Assembly: GCF_036014115.1 (NCBI RefSeq)
Contig: NZ_CP107913.1
Coordinates: forward strand, 3,475,001 to 3,539,000
Length of the DNA stretch: 64,000 bases
Source of the DNA: Streptomyces sp. NBC_00448
GTDB lineage: Bacteria; Actinomycetota; Actinomycetes; Streptomycetales; Streptomycetaceae
Direction: 5' to 3'
A model generated the notes under the pieces. It had not been told where the DNA came from, did no database searches, and saw only the letters and a program-made list of their open reading frames with translations. The position numbers and the translations under genes were made by a program. Positions 18,520 through 27,145 of this stretch are shown piece by piece; the stretch's first letter is position 1; every line of letters begins with the position of its first letter.

Positions 18520-20462
18520 CGACCACCGTCCGCTCGGGCCTGGACCCGGCCCTGGACCCGGCCACCGCCCACCTGAACCCGGAACTGTGGGCGCGCGCGA
18601 CCCGCCACCTGGTCCGCAAGGCGCTCGCGGAGTTCGCCCACGAGAAGCTGCTGACGCCGGCCCGCGACGAGGAGCGCGGCAGCGGGTGGTACGTGGTCCG
18701 CAGCGACGACGGCGGCACGGCGTACCGTTTCCGCGCCGACCGGCTGGCGCTCGACCACTGGCACCTCGACCCGGCCTCCCTCACCCGGACCCGCGAGAGC
18801 GCCGAGAGCCCGGCCGCCCCGGACCCGATCGGCGGGGACCTGCCGCTGGACGCGCTCGCCTTCTTCGCGGAGTTCCGCACCTCCCTCGCACTCGGCGACG
18901 ACGTCCTGCCGCTGTACCTGGAGGAGATCACCTCCACCCTCGCGTCGCTCGCGTACAAGTACGGCAAGCACACCGGCGACGGCACGACCGCCGGCCCTGG
19001 CACCCCTGGCGCGGACGGCACCCCTGACGCACCCGGCAGCCCCGCCACCCTCGCCACTCCCAGCGCCGCCGCCCTCAGCCGCGCCCCCTTCCAGACCGTC
19101 GAAGCCGCCATGCTCGAAGGGCACCCCTGCTTCGTGGCCAACAGCGGCCGCATCGGCTTCGGCGCCCACGACCTGGCCATGTACACCCCGGAGGCCGCCA
19201 CCCCCGTCCGGCTGACCTGGCTCGCCGCCCACCGCGACCGCGCCCACTTCAGCGTGGGCGCCGGCCTCAGCTACGACGACCTGATCGCGGGCGAGCTGGA
19301 CGCCTCCACCCGGGAGCGTTTCGCGCGGACCCTCCGCGACCTCGACCTCGACCCCGCCGACTACCTCCTGATCCCCGCCCACCCCTGGCAGTGGGAGCAC
19401 CGCCTCGCCACCACCTTCGCCGGCGAGGTCGCCCAGCGGCACCTCGTCCACCTCGGCCCGGGCGACGACACGCACCTCGCCCAGCAGTCGGTCCGCACCT
19501 TCTTCAACGCCGACCACCCCGAACGCCACTACGTGAAGACCGCGCTATCCGTCCTCAACATGGGGTTCCTGCGCGGCCTGTCCGCCGCGTACATGGCCGG
19601 CACCCCCGCGATCAACGACTGGGTCGCCGACCTGGTCGCCGCCGACCCGACCCTGACCGCCGCCCGCTTCTCGATCCTGCGCGAGCGCGCCGCCGTCGGC
19701 TACCACCCGCTGCCGTACGAGGCCGCCACCGAGCCGGGCTCGCCGTACCGCAAGATGCTGGCCGCGCTGTGGCGGGAGAGCCCGGTGCCCGGGCTGGGCC
19801 CGGGGCGGTCGGCGGCGACGATGGCCTCGCTGCTGCACGTCGATCCCGACGGCGGCTCCTTCGCCGCCGCGCTGATCGCCCGCTCCGGCGAGCCGCCCGA
19901 GCGCTGGCTGCGCGGCTACCTGGACGCGTACCTGGTGCCGGTCGTGCACTGCCTGTACGCCCACCGCCTGGCCTTCATGCCGCACGGCGAGAACGTCATC
20001 CTCGTGCTCGACGCCGACGGCCGGGTGGAGCGGGTGGTCTTCAAGGACATCGCCGAGGAGATCGTGGTGATGGACCCGGAGGCGGATCTGCCGCCGGAGG
20101 TGCGGCGGGTCCGCGCCGACATCCCGGACGACGAGCAGGCGCTGTGCGTGTTCACGGACGTCTTCGACTGCTTCCTCCGCTTCCTGTCCGCGATCCTGCA
20201 CACCGGCCGGGTACTGGACCAGGACCCCTTCTGGCGGACGGTCGCCGAGTGCGTCGCGGACTACCAGCGGGCCCACCCCGAGTTGGCCGGGCGCTTCCGC
20301 CGCCACGACCTGTTCGCGCCGAGCTTCGTCCGGTCCTGCCTGAACCGGCTCCAGCTCCGGAACAACCGCAGCATGGTCGACCTCGCCGATCCCTCGGCGG
20401 CACTCCAGTTCGTCGGAATCCTGGACAATCCGCTCGCCGCTCACCCGTTCGGCCCCCACTAA
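18516..20462 (+). CDS. desD: Desferrioxamine synthetase (NIS synthetase, IucA/IucC family)
   Basis: An ATP-dependent siderophore synthetase that joins and cyclises hydroxamate units into desferrioxamine E or B. It shows MLEGHPCFVANSGRIGFG near 205, LIPAHPWQWEH near 285, VKTALSVLNMGFLRGLSAAY near 340, and FMPHGENVILVLDADG near 490. At 648 residues it is longer than DesD as I recall it (about 600). The excess is an Ala/Gly/Pro/Thr-rich linker, about residues 155-190, before the EGHPCF motif. Translation is coupled to desC. A small hairpin follows the stop. Confidence 0.96.
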   Translation: MTTTVRSGLDPALDPATAHLNPELWARATRHLVRKALAEFAHEKLLTPARDEERGSGWYVVRSDDGGTAYRFRADRLALDHWHLDPASLTRTRESAESPAAPDPIGGDLPLDALAFFAEFRTSLALGDDVLPLYLEEITSTLASLAYKYGKHTGDGTTAGPGTPGADGTPDAPGSPATLATPSAAALSRAPFQTVEAAMLEGHPCFVANSGRIGFGAHDLAMYTPEAATPVRLTWLAAHRDRAHFSVGAGLSYDDLIAGELDASTRERFARTLRDLDLDPADYLLIPAHPWQWEHRLATTFAGEVAQRHLVHLGPGDDTHLAQQSVRTFFNADHPERHYVKTALSVLNMGFLRGLSAAYMAGTPAINDWVADLVAADPTLTAARFSILRERAAVGYHPLPYEAATEPGSPYRKMLAALWRESPVPGLGPGRSAATMASLLHVDPDGGSFAAALIARSGEPPERWLRGYLDAYLVPVVHCLYAHRLAFMPHGENVILVLDADGRVERVVFKDIAEEIVVMDPEADLPPEVRRVRADIPDDEQALCVFTDVFDCFLRFLSAILHTGRVLDQDPFWRTVAECVADYQRAHPELAGRFRRHDLFAPSFVRSCLNRLQLRNNRSMVDLADPSAALQFVGILDNPLAAHPFGPH

Positions 20463-20473
20463 TCGCGCAAGGG

Positions 20474-20489
20474 TGCCCGAAAACGGGCA
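20474..20489 (+). terminator. Short hairpin after desD
   Basis: TGCCCG and CGGGCA pair around an AAAA loop, followed by GGATTCTTGC. It starts 11 bp after the desD stop and could act as a weak terminator or an mRNA 3-prime end structure. Confidence 0.4.
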
Positions 20490-20530
20490 GGATTCTTGCA
20501 AAGCAGGGATGATCTGATGAGTATCAACGG

Positions 20531-20806
20531 GTGCCCGAACACCGGACGTCCTACGAAGACCTCATCGACCACCTGGTCCGCACCACGTCGCTGCACCGCG
20601 GCGAGGCGTCCCGGGTGGTGCTGGACGTCCTGGCCTACTTCGACGAGACGACCGAGGAGTACGTCCGCCGCAGGCACCGCGAGCTCCAGGCGAAGGGGCT
20701 GGTCAACACGGAGATCTTCGAGCGGATCGGCGAGGAGCTGCCGCACCGGGCGGTCGCCCCGGCCGCGCTCTCCCAGCGCCAGCTGCGCCGGATCGTCTAC
20801 GGCTGA
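20531..20806 (+). CDS. Small conserved Streptomyces protein of unknown function
   Basis: A 91-residue protein starting at GTG with N terminus MPEHRTSYEDLIDHLV. It is strongly charged and helical in look, with EASRVVLDVLAYFDETTEEYVRRRHRELQ in the middle and a basic end LSQRQLRRIVYG. No enzymatic motif or membrane segment is visible. I recall similar small proteins encoded close to glmS in Streptomyces, which supports it as real. The ribosome site is weak. Lying between desD and glmS on the same strand, it may be read through from des, but the hairpin after desD argues for a separate unit. Confidence 0.7.
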   Translation: MPEHRTSYEDLIDHLVRTTSLHRGEASRVVLDVLAYFDETTEEYVRRRHRELQAKGLVNTEIFERIGEELPHRAVAPAALSQRQLRRIVYG

Positions 20807-20882
20807 CCGGGCACCCCCACCCGACCGGGCGCTCAGGGGCGCACCGGGCACCCCCGACAGGTACGACCGAGAGGGACGGCAT

Positions 20883-22697
20883 ATGTGCGGAATTGTCGGC
20901 TACATCGGCAGGCGTGACGTGGCACCACTGCTGCTGGAGGGCCTGCAGCGGCTGGAGTACCGAGGCTACGACTCGGCCGGCATCGTGATCACCGGCAGGT
21001 CCGGCGAGCTGCGGACCGTCAAGGCCAAGGGCCGGGTGCGCGACCTGGAGGCGCGCGTGCCCAAGCGCTTCGCCGGCACCACCGGCATCGCGCACACCCG
21101 CTGGGCCACCCACGGCGCGCCCAGCGACGCCAACGCGCACCCGCACCTGGACGCGGACAACGCCGTCGCCATCGTGCACAACGGCATCATCGACAACGCC
21201 TCGGAGCTGCGCGCCCGGCTCACCGCCGAGGGCACCGTCTTCAGCTCGGAGACCGACACCGAGGTGCTCGTCCACCTCATCGCCCGCTCGCAGGCCGACA
21301 CGCTGGAGCAGCGCGTCAGCGAGGCGCTCCGCGCGGTCGAGGGCACCTACGGCCTCGCGGTGCTGCACCGCGACTTCCCGGACCGGATCGTGGTGGCCCG
21401 CAACGGCTCCCCGGTGGTGCTCGGCATCGGCGAGAAGGAGATGTTCGTCGCCTCCGACGTGGCCGCGCTCGTCGCCCACACCCGCCAGGTCGTCACGCTC
21501 GCGGACGGCGAGATGGCCACCCTCAAGGCCGACGACTTCCGCACGTACACCACCGAGGGCTCCCGGACCACCGCCACGCCGACCACCGTGGAGTGGGAGG
21601 CCGAGTCGTACGACATGGGCGGCCACGACACCTACATGCACAAGGAGATCGCCGAGCAGGCCGAGGCGGTGGACCGGGTGCTGCGCGGGCGGATCGACGA
21701 CAAGTTCGCCACGGTGCACCTGGGCGGCCTCAACCTGGACCCGCGCGAGGCGCGCGGGGTGCGGCGGATCAAGATCCTCGGCTGCGGCACCAGCTACCAC
21801 GCGGGCCAGATCGGCGCGCAGCTCATCGAGGAGCTGGCCCGTATCCCCGCGGACGCCGAGCCCGCCTCGGAGTTCCGCTACCGCAACCCGGTGGTCGACC
21901 CGGACACGCTGTACGTGGCGGTGTCGCAGTCCGGCGAGACGTACGACGTGCTGGCGGCCGTGCAGGAGCTGAAGCGCAAGGGCGCGCGGGTGCTCGGCGT
22001 GGTCAACGTGGTGGGTTCGGCGATCGCCCGGGAGGCGGACGGCGGCACCTACGTGCACGCCGGGCCCGAGGTGTGCGTGGTGTCCACGAAGTGCTTCACC
22101 AACACGGTGGTGGCCTTCGCGCTGCTCGCGCTGCACCTGGGCCGGATCAGGGACCTGTCGGTCGCCGACGGCCGGCGGATCATCGAGGGGCTGCGGCGGC
22201 TGCCCGGCCAGATCGACGAGATCCTCAAGGCCGAGCCGGAGATCAAGCGGCTGGCGCTGCACTTCGCGGACGCGAAGTCGATGCTGTTCATCGGCCGGGT
22301 GCGGGGCTACCCGGTGGCCCGGGAAGCGTCGCTGAAGCTGAAGGAGGTCAGCTACATCCACGCCGAGGCGTACCCGGCCTCCGAGTTGAAGCACGGCCCG
22401 CTGGCGCTCGTGGAGCCGGCGATGCCGACGGTGGCGATCGTGCCCGACGACGACCTGCTGGAGAAGAACCGGGCCGCGCTGGAGGAGATCAAGGCCCGCA
22501 GCGGCCGCATCCTGGCCGTGGCCCACCAGGAGCAGGAGAAGGCCGACCACACGATCATCGTGCCGAAGAACGAGGACGAGCTGGACCCGATCCTGATGGG
22601 CATCCCGCTGCAGCTCTTCGCGTACCACACCGCTCTCGCGCTCGGCCGGGACATCGACAAGCCGCGCAACCTGGCGAAGTCGGTCACCGTGGAGTGA
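20883..22697 (+). CDS. glmS: Glutamine-fructose-6-phosphate aminotransferase (isomerising)
   Basis: It makes glucosamine-6-phosphate from fructose-6-phosphate and glutamine, the entry to UDP-GlcNAc and peptidoglycan. The protein is 604 residues. After removal of Met the catalytic Cys of MCGIVGYIG becomes the N terminus of the glutaminase domain (about 1-220), which also holds GYDSAGI and HTRWATHG. Two SIS sugar-isomerase domains follow: GCGTSYHAGQIGAQLIEEL near 300 with SQSGETYDV, and REASLKLKEVSYIHAEAYP near 480. The C terminus ends in LAKSVTVE, as is typical. The ATG at 20883 has GAGAGG-type purines upstream. Streptomyces often has two glmS copies; this corresponds to the one near adpA. Confidence 0.97.
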   Translation: MCGIVGYIGRRDVAPLLLEGLQRLEYRGYDSAGIVITGRSGELRTVKAKGRVRDLEARVPKRFAGTTGIAHTRWATHGAPSDANAHPHLDADNAVAIVHNGIIDNASELRARLTAEGTVFSSETDTEVLVHLIARSQADTLEQRVSEALRAVEGTYGLAVLHRDFPDRIVVARNGSPVVLGIGEKEMFVASDVAALVAHTRQVVTLADGEMATLKADDFRTYTTEGSRTTATPTTVEWEAESYDMGGHDTYMHKEIAEQAEAVDRVLRGRIDDKFATVHLGGLNLDPREARGVRRIKILGCGTSYHAGQIGAQLIEELARIPADAEPASEFRYRNPVVDPDTLYVAVSQSGETYDVLAAVQELKRKGARVLGVVNVVGSAIAREADGGTYVHAGPEVCVVSTKCFTNTVVAFALLALHLGRIRDLSVADGRRIIEGLRRLPGQIDEILKAEPEIKRLALHFADAKSMLFIGRVRGYPVAREASLKLKEVSYIHAEAYPASELKHGPLALVEPAMPTVAIVPDDDLLEKNRAALEEIKARSGRILAVAHQEQEKADHTIIVPKNEDELDPILMGIPLQLFAYHTALALGRDIDKPRNLAKSVTVE

Positions 22698-22793
22698 GTC
22701 GCGGCCCCTGGAACACCCGCGGTGGGCCCGGACCGCACCCCGGCCGGGCCGGCCGCACGGGCCGAACAGAGCGTGCCCGCACCGGGCGGGCCA

Positions 22794-23315
22794 CTACGGA
22801 ATGACCACCACCGGCCGCTGCGCCCGGCGAGCCAGCCGCCCGGCCACCGAACCGAAGATCCGGCCGACCATGCCGTGCGTGCCGCCGACCACGATCGCGT
22901 CGGCTTCGTACTCCTTGCCGACCTCCTCCAGCTCGTGGCAGATGTCGCCGCCGCGCTCCACCAGCACCCAGGAGATCTCGGCGAGGTGGTCGGCACAGGC
23001 CAGCTCCAGGCCGAGCACCTCGGTGCGGTGGTCGGGCACGTCGACGAAGACGGGTGGCTCGCAGCCGGCCCAGACGGTGGCGGGCAGCCGGTTGGCGACA
23101 TGCACGATGATCAGTGCGGAGTGCGTTCTGCGGGCCATCCCGATCGCGTACGACAGGGCCCGCTCGCTGGAGAGGGACCCGTCGAAGCCGACGACGACGC
23201 CGTGCCGGAAGGCCGGGTCGCAGGAGTGGTGCCGCGCGGTGGCCAGCTCGGGGACCGCCGCGGAGTCGGCAAGCGGCCTGCCGTCGGCGGGCTCGGGAAT
23301 CTCATGAGCGGCCAT
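22794..23315 (-). CDS. Universal stress protein (UspA family)
   Basis: A single-domain Usp of 173 residues. The fold is shown by VVVGFDGSLSSERALSYAIG near 39 and the C-terminal ADAIVVGGTHGMVGRIFGSVA. In the latter the glycine loop is GTHG, six residues, then GS, shorter than the nine-residue spacing of the standard ATP-binding loop, so ATP binding is uncertain. About 35 disordered residues precede the domain. It converges on glmS and is divergent from the adpA region. Confidence 0.9.
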   Translation of the reverse strand: MAAHEIPEPADGRPLADSAAVPELATARHHSCDPAFRHGVVVGFDGSLSSERALSYAIGMARRTHSALIIVHVANRLPATVWAGCEPPVFVDVPDHRTEVLGLELACADHLAEISWVLVERGGDICHELEEVGKEYEADAIVVGGTHGMVGRIFGSVAGRLARRAQRPVVVIP

Positions 23316-24116
23316 GATGCGGATTCTCGGCGAGGGCGGCGCTGACGCGCCGAGCAGCGGACAAGACGTTTCTCGCGGGGCGGGCCGCCGCAGCGGCCGG
23401 TTTCGGCCAGTTCACCACTTCCCGTCCCACTCCCTCCAGGGTACGGCCGGCGCAAGCGCCTGCACAGAGCTGACGTGCCCTTCACAGGCTCTTCCGTACG
23501 TCTTCCGTACCCGGAGTTCCCAGGAGAATGCCGGAGGGAAGCCAAGAGCGCAACGGCACCGCGCCAATGAGTGCGACGCCATCGCGCCAACCGGCTGCAT
23601 GGTTCGGCGCACGGGCGCACCGCGGGGGCGCATTGCGGCCACCTCCCCGACAACTCCCGTCACCACCTTCCGCCCAGCCCGACCAGCACCGCGTGCACCG
23701 CGCCGGCGGCGTTCACACAGGTGCAAGTTCACCCGGGAATACCCGCGAAAGCCGTACGCGCATTCCGCGCCGGAGCAGCGATTTTCGGCCAACTTGGCGC
23801 CGTTACCCATTCGTTGGCGGCCGTGCGCACTAACACCTGTGCCACCAGCGGTTCTACGATGCGGCAGGACGCGGACGGTGCGGTCCGGGGTCCCGGCGAC
23901 ATGAGGCGTACTTCCCAGCGGGCCGCCTGGGTGAAACGCTTCGTGATCGAATGCTTTACGCCACGTTGCCTTGTCGACTTAGCGTCAGATGGTGAACTTG
24001 TCACTAACGCCCCACCTGACACAGTAGATTTGATCATGGGTGACTGCGCAGGACAGCGGGGGATTACGTGCAGGACCGAGGGGACGACGCGTCGATACGA
24101 GGGGGGCTTGAGCTCC
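23316..24116. other. Long adpA upstream region without a gene
   Basis: These 801 bp hold no convincing reading frame. The last 300 bp are less GC-rich than the surroundings, with stretches such as AACTTGTCACTAACG and CAGTAGATTTGATC near 23990-24035, where the adpA promoter is likely. I looked for AdpA-type sites (TGGCSNGWWY) and saw only poor matches. A long regulatory region fits adpA, a hub gene with several known regulators in other species. Confidence 0.5.
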
Positions 24117-25574
24117 ATGAGCCAGGAGTCCAGTTCCGGTACGGCGGCGGACACTCCGTCGCAAGCACCATCGGCATCGCCTCGCGCCATCCGCAAGCTC
24201 TCCGCGCGCCGCCGGCCCGAGGTCGTCGCGGTGCTGCTCTTCAGCGGTGGTCCGATCTTCGAGAGTTCCATACCCCTGTCCGTCTTCGGCATCGACCGGC
24301 AGGACGCGGGCGTGCCCCGCTACCGGCTGCTGGTCTGCGCCGGCGAGGAGGGTGCGCTGCGCACCACCGGCGGGCTCGAACTGACCGCGCCCTACGGCCT
24401 TGAGGCGCTCGCCCGGGCCGGCACCGTGGTGGTGCCGACCTGGCGCTCGATATCCCAGGCCCCGCCGCCCGAGGCGCTGGACGCGATCCGCCGCGCGCAC
24501 GAGGAGGGTGCCCGGATCATCGGCCTGTGCACCGGCGCCTTCGTGCTCGCCGCCGCCGGCCTGCTGGACGGCCGCCCGGCCACCACGCACTGGATGTACG
24601 CGCCGACACTGGCCAAGCGCTATCCGTCGGTGCACGTGGACCCGCGCGAGCTGTTCGTGGACGACGGCGACGTGCTCACCTCCGCCGGGACCGCGGCCGG
24701 CATCGACCTGTGCCTGCACGTGGTGCGCACCGACCACGGCACGGACGCGGCCGCCGCGCTCGCCCGCCGGCTGGTCGTGCCTCCGCGCCGGGCGGACTGG
24801 CAGACCGGGCAGCGGCACATGGACCGGTCTTTACCAGAGGAGATCGGCGCGGACCCGCTGGCCGAGGTCGTCGCGTGGGCGCTGGAGCATCTTCACGAGC
24901 AGTTCGACGTCGAGGCGCTGGCCGCGCGCGCGTACATGAGCCGGCGCACCTTCGACCGCCGGTTCCGCTCGCTGACCGGCAGCGCGCCGTTGCAGTGGCT
25001 GATCACGCAGCGGGTGCTCCAGGCGCAGCGGCTGCTGGAGACATCGGACTACTCGGTCGACGAGGTGGCCGGGCGGTGCGGATTCCGCTCGCCGGTGGCG
25101 CTGCGCGGGCACTTCCGGCGGCAGCTCGGCTCGTCCCCCGCGTCGTACCGCGCCGCGTACCGGGCCCGCAGGCCGCAGGACGACAGCGACCGCGCCGCGG
25201 CTCCTCCCGAGGTGCCACCTGCGCGCAGGGGCGGTCCGGGCGGCGGGTCCGCGGCCGGGGCCGGGGCCGGACACGGTCACGGGAACGCCCATGGGAGCGG
25301 GAGCGGGCACGGCGGCGGGCACGGCCCCGCGACCGGAGCAGGGGCCGGGGCCGGGGCCGGTGGCAGTCCCGGCGCCGGTCCTGGTGGCGGGCCCGGTGGT
25401 GGCTCGCAGGTGCTGGCCGCTCCGGCCAAGGGCGACCCGGACGCGTACACCACGTCCGCACGGGTCCCGGAGCAGTCCGGGCGGCCCGATCCGGCCGACG
25501 GTCCGGCCCGCGGGCGGCTGCGTGCCGGGCGCGGGCTGGGAGCTGCCCTCCCGGGACCGCGTGATCGCCCGTAG
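24117..25574 (+). CDS. adpA: AraC/XylS-family developmental regulator AdpA
   Basis: The central activator of morphological differentiation and secondary metabolism. The 485-residue product has a DJ-1/PfpI-like domain (about 35-215; VVAVLLFSGGPIFESSIPLS, and IIGLCTGAFVLAAAG at the nucleophile elbow) and an AraC-type double HTH (about 255-345; YMSRRTFDRRFRSLTGSAP and VAGRCGFRSPVALRGHFRR). Codon 239 between the domains is TTA (24831-24833), so translation should need the bldA tRNA. After about 360 the protein continues for over 100 residues rich in Gly, Ala and His; AdpA proteins I know are near 400 residues. The ATG at 24117 follows a purine-rich GAGGGGGGC. Orn starts 10 bp after its stop. Confidence 0.97.
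   Translation: MSQESSSGTAADTPSQAPSASPRAIRKLSARRRPEVVAVLLFSGGPIFESSIPLSVFGIDRQDAGVPRYRLLVCAGEEGALRTTGGLELTAPYGLEALARAGTVVVPTWRSISQAPPPEALDAIRRAHEEGARIIGLCTGAFVLAAAGLLDGRPATTHWMYAPTLAKRYPSVHVDPRELFVDDGDVLTSAGTAAGIDLCLHVVRTDHGTDAAAALARRLVVPPRRADWQTGQRHMDRSLPEEIGADPLAEVVAWALEHLHEQFDVEALAARAYMSRRTFDRRFRSLTGSAPLQWLITQRVLQAQRLLETSDYSVDEVAGRCGFRSPVALRGHFRRQLGSSPASYRAAYRARRPQDDSDRAAAPPEVPPARRGGPGGGSAAGAGAGHGHGNAHGSGSGHGGGHGPATGAGAGAGAGGSPGAGPGGGPGGGSQVLAAPAKGDPDAYTTSARVPEQSGRPDPADGPARGRLRAGRGLGAALPGPRDRP
24831..24833 (+). promoter_or_regulatory. TTA (bldA-dependent) leucine codon in adpA
   Basis: The in-frame TTA at codon 239 encodes Leu in RSLPEEIG. Such codons are rare in this DNA and depend on the bldA tRNA in Streptomyces. 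Its place between sensor and DNA-binding domains matches known adpA genes. Confidence 0.93.
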
Positions 25575-25584
25575 GGTGAGACAC

Positions 25585-26202
25585 ATGAACGACCGGATGG
25601 TGTGGATCGACTGTGAGATGACCGGCCTCTCGCTGGCGCATGACGCGCTGATCGAGGTGGCCGCGCTCGTCACCGACTCCGAGCTCAACGTCCTCGGCGA
25701 GGGGGTGGACATCGTGATCCGCCCGCCCGCCGAGGCGTTGGAGACCATGCCGGAGATCGTCCGGCAGATGCACACCACCTCCGGGCTGCTGGAGGAACTG
25801 CCTGACGGGGTCGGCATGGCCGAGGCGGAGAAGGCCGTCCTGGACTACATCCGCGAGCACGTCGCCGAGCCGCGCAAGGCCCCGCTGTGCGGCAACTCCG
25901 TCTCCACCGACCGCGGCTTCCTCGCCCGGGACATGCCGGCGCTGGAACAGCACCTGCACTACCGCATCGTGGACGTCTCCTCGGTGAAGGAGCTGGCCCG
26001 CCGCTGGTACCCGCGGGCGTACTTCAACAGCCCCGAGAAGAACGGCAACCACCGCGCGCTCGCCGACATCCGCGAGTCCATCGCCGAGCTGCGCTACTAC
26101 CGCGAGGCCGTCTTCGTGCCCGCCCCCGGCCCGGACACGGACACCGCCCGCGCGATCGCCGCCAAGCACGTCCTTCCGCCGGCTCCGCACCCCGCCGGAT
26201 AA
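25585..26202 (+). CDS. orn: Oligoribonuclease
   Basis: A DEDDh 3-prime-to-5-prime exonuclease (205 residues) that degrades short RNA and the pGpG product of cyclic-di-GMP turnover. Seen are VWIDCEMTGL (first Asp and Glu), CGNSVSTDRGFL (second Asp) near 107, and KNGNHRALADIRESI (His and last Asp) near 153. The ATG at 25585 lies 10 bp after adpA, an order conserved in Streptomyces, where the adjacent orn influences development. The C-terminal 25 residues are a Pro/Ala-rich tail. Confidence 0.97.
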   Translation: MNDRMVWIDCEMTGLSLAHDALIEVAALVTDSELNVLGEGVDIVIRPPAEALETMPEIVRQMHTTSGLLEELPDGVGMAEAEKAVLDYIREHVAEPRKAPLCGNSVSTDRGFLARDMPALEQHLHYRIVDVSSVKELARRWYPRAYFNSPEKNGNHRALADIRESIAELRYYREAVFVPAPGPDTDTARAIAAKHVLPPAPHPAG

Positions 26203-26279
26203 GCGGGCGCGACCACCCCTCCCCACCCTGTACACTTTTCCAGGCGGCGCCACCCCGGTAGGGAAAAGCGCCGCTCATG

Positions 26280-26352
26280 GTGGGTGTAGCTCAGATGGTA
26301 GAGCACCTGGTTGTGGTCCAGGATGTCGCGGGTTCGAGTCCCGTCACTCACC
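26280..26352 (+). tRNA. tRNA-His (anticodon GTG)
   Basis: The cloverleaf folds as acceptor GTGGGTG with CACTCAC (one G-T pair), D arm GCTCAGATGGTAGAGC, anticodon stem CCTGG/CCAGG around TTGTGGT with anticodon GTG, and T arm GCGGGTTCGAGTCCCGT. A G at 26279 could supply the extra G-1 of histidine tRNAs, facing the C discriminator. CCA is not encoded. Confidence 0.97.
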
Positions 26353-26362
26353 CTCACGCGAG

Positions 26363-26398
26363 GCGGCCGCTGATCTGCTCCGGCAGAACAGCGGCCGC
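26363..26398 (+). terminator. Terminator after tRNA-His
   Basis: GCGGCCGCTG (26363-26372) pairs perfectly with 26389-26398. An inner CTGC/GCAG stem closes the loop and TTTCGTCTG follows. It lies 10 bp after the tRNA. Confidence 0.8.
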
Positions 26399-26503
26399 TT
26401 TCGTCTGCCCGGGCCGCCAAGTCACCGGACCACCACGTCAGCAGGCCGGCGGGCCACCTGGGCACCGTCACCGCGCGTGGGCGGGAAGCGGCATGATGAT
26501 CGC

Positions 26504-26908
26504 GTGATCACTCGATACGAACGGCCCGAGGGCAGCGCGCCCGTCAACGGATACAGCCACGCGGTCGCCTTCACCGGCACGACCGTCGTCGTCTCGGGGC
26601 AGGTACCCGTGGACGCGGACGGGACGCTGGTCGGCGAGGACGACGCCGAGGCGCAGGTCCGGCAGGTGTTCGCGAACCTGGCGACCGTACTGGACGCCGC
26701 GGGCGCGGACCTCGCGGACGTCGTGAAGATCACCGTCTTCCTCACCGACATCGGCTCCGACCTGCCCGCCTTCCGCCGGGTGCGGGACGAGCACTTCGAC
26801 CCGGCCCGGCTGCCCGCCAGTTCGCTGGTCCAGGTCTCGGCCCTGGTCCATCCGGCGTTCCGGGTGGAGATCGAGGCGATGGCCGTGGTCGACGGCGCGA
26901 AGGCGTAG
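26504..26908 (+). CDS. RidA/YjgF-family protein
   Basis: A 134-residue member of the Rid superfamily. RidA proper hydrolyses reactive enamine/imine products of PLP enzymes, but many relatives have other roles. Visible are VVVSGQVPVDADG near 31, AQVRQVFANLATVLDAAGADLADVV and the C-terminal VQVSALVHPAFRVEIEAMAV, where the Arg matches the conserved substrate-binding position. I used the GTG at 26504; a GTG at 26477 would add nine residues and GGGAAG lies between them, so the start is open. It stands alone after the tRNA. Confidence 0.85.
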   Translation: MITRYERPEGSAPVNGYSHAVAFTGTTVVVSGQVPVDADGTLVGEDDAEAQVRQVFANLATVLDAAGADLADVVKITVFLTDIGSDLPAFRRVRDEHFDPARLPASSLVQVSALVHPAFRVEIEAMAVVDGAKA

Positions 26909-26924
26909 GGCGCGGCACCCGCGA

Positions 26925-26952
26925 CCGGCACCCGGCACCCGGCACCCGGACA
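26925..26952. repeat. Short 7-bp tandem repeat
   Basis: CCGGCAC occurs three times head to tail, followed by CCGGACA, just after the RidA-family gene. It is probably slippage in GC-rich DNA. The rest of the 237-bp gap to the GH48 stop is GC-rich with no reading frame I can support. Confidence 0.6.
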
Positions 26953-27145
26953 CGGGCCCCGGTACGCAGGCGCCGAGCCGCAGCACACCGGCGCAGGCGC
27001 GCGATACGGCGCCGGCGGCCCGCCCCCGCACTCTCGGCGAGGGGCGGGCCCCGGCGCCCGGTCCGGGGACGGGCGACGGCGGGCCGGGAGCGGTCAGGCC
27101 GCCCGGGTCATCTCCCGCCGCCCCGCCCCCGGGGGCCTGGTGGCG

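Noticed and set aside
23316..24116. AdpA autoregulatory sites
   Set aside because: Several TGGC-containing stretches match the consensus TGGCSNGWWY at only 7-8 of 10 positions, too weak to report as sites.
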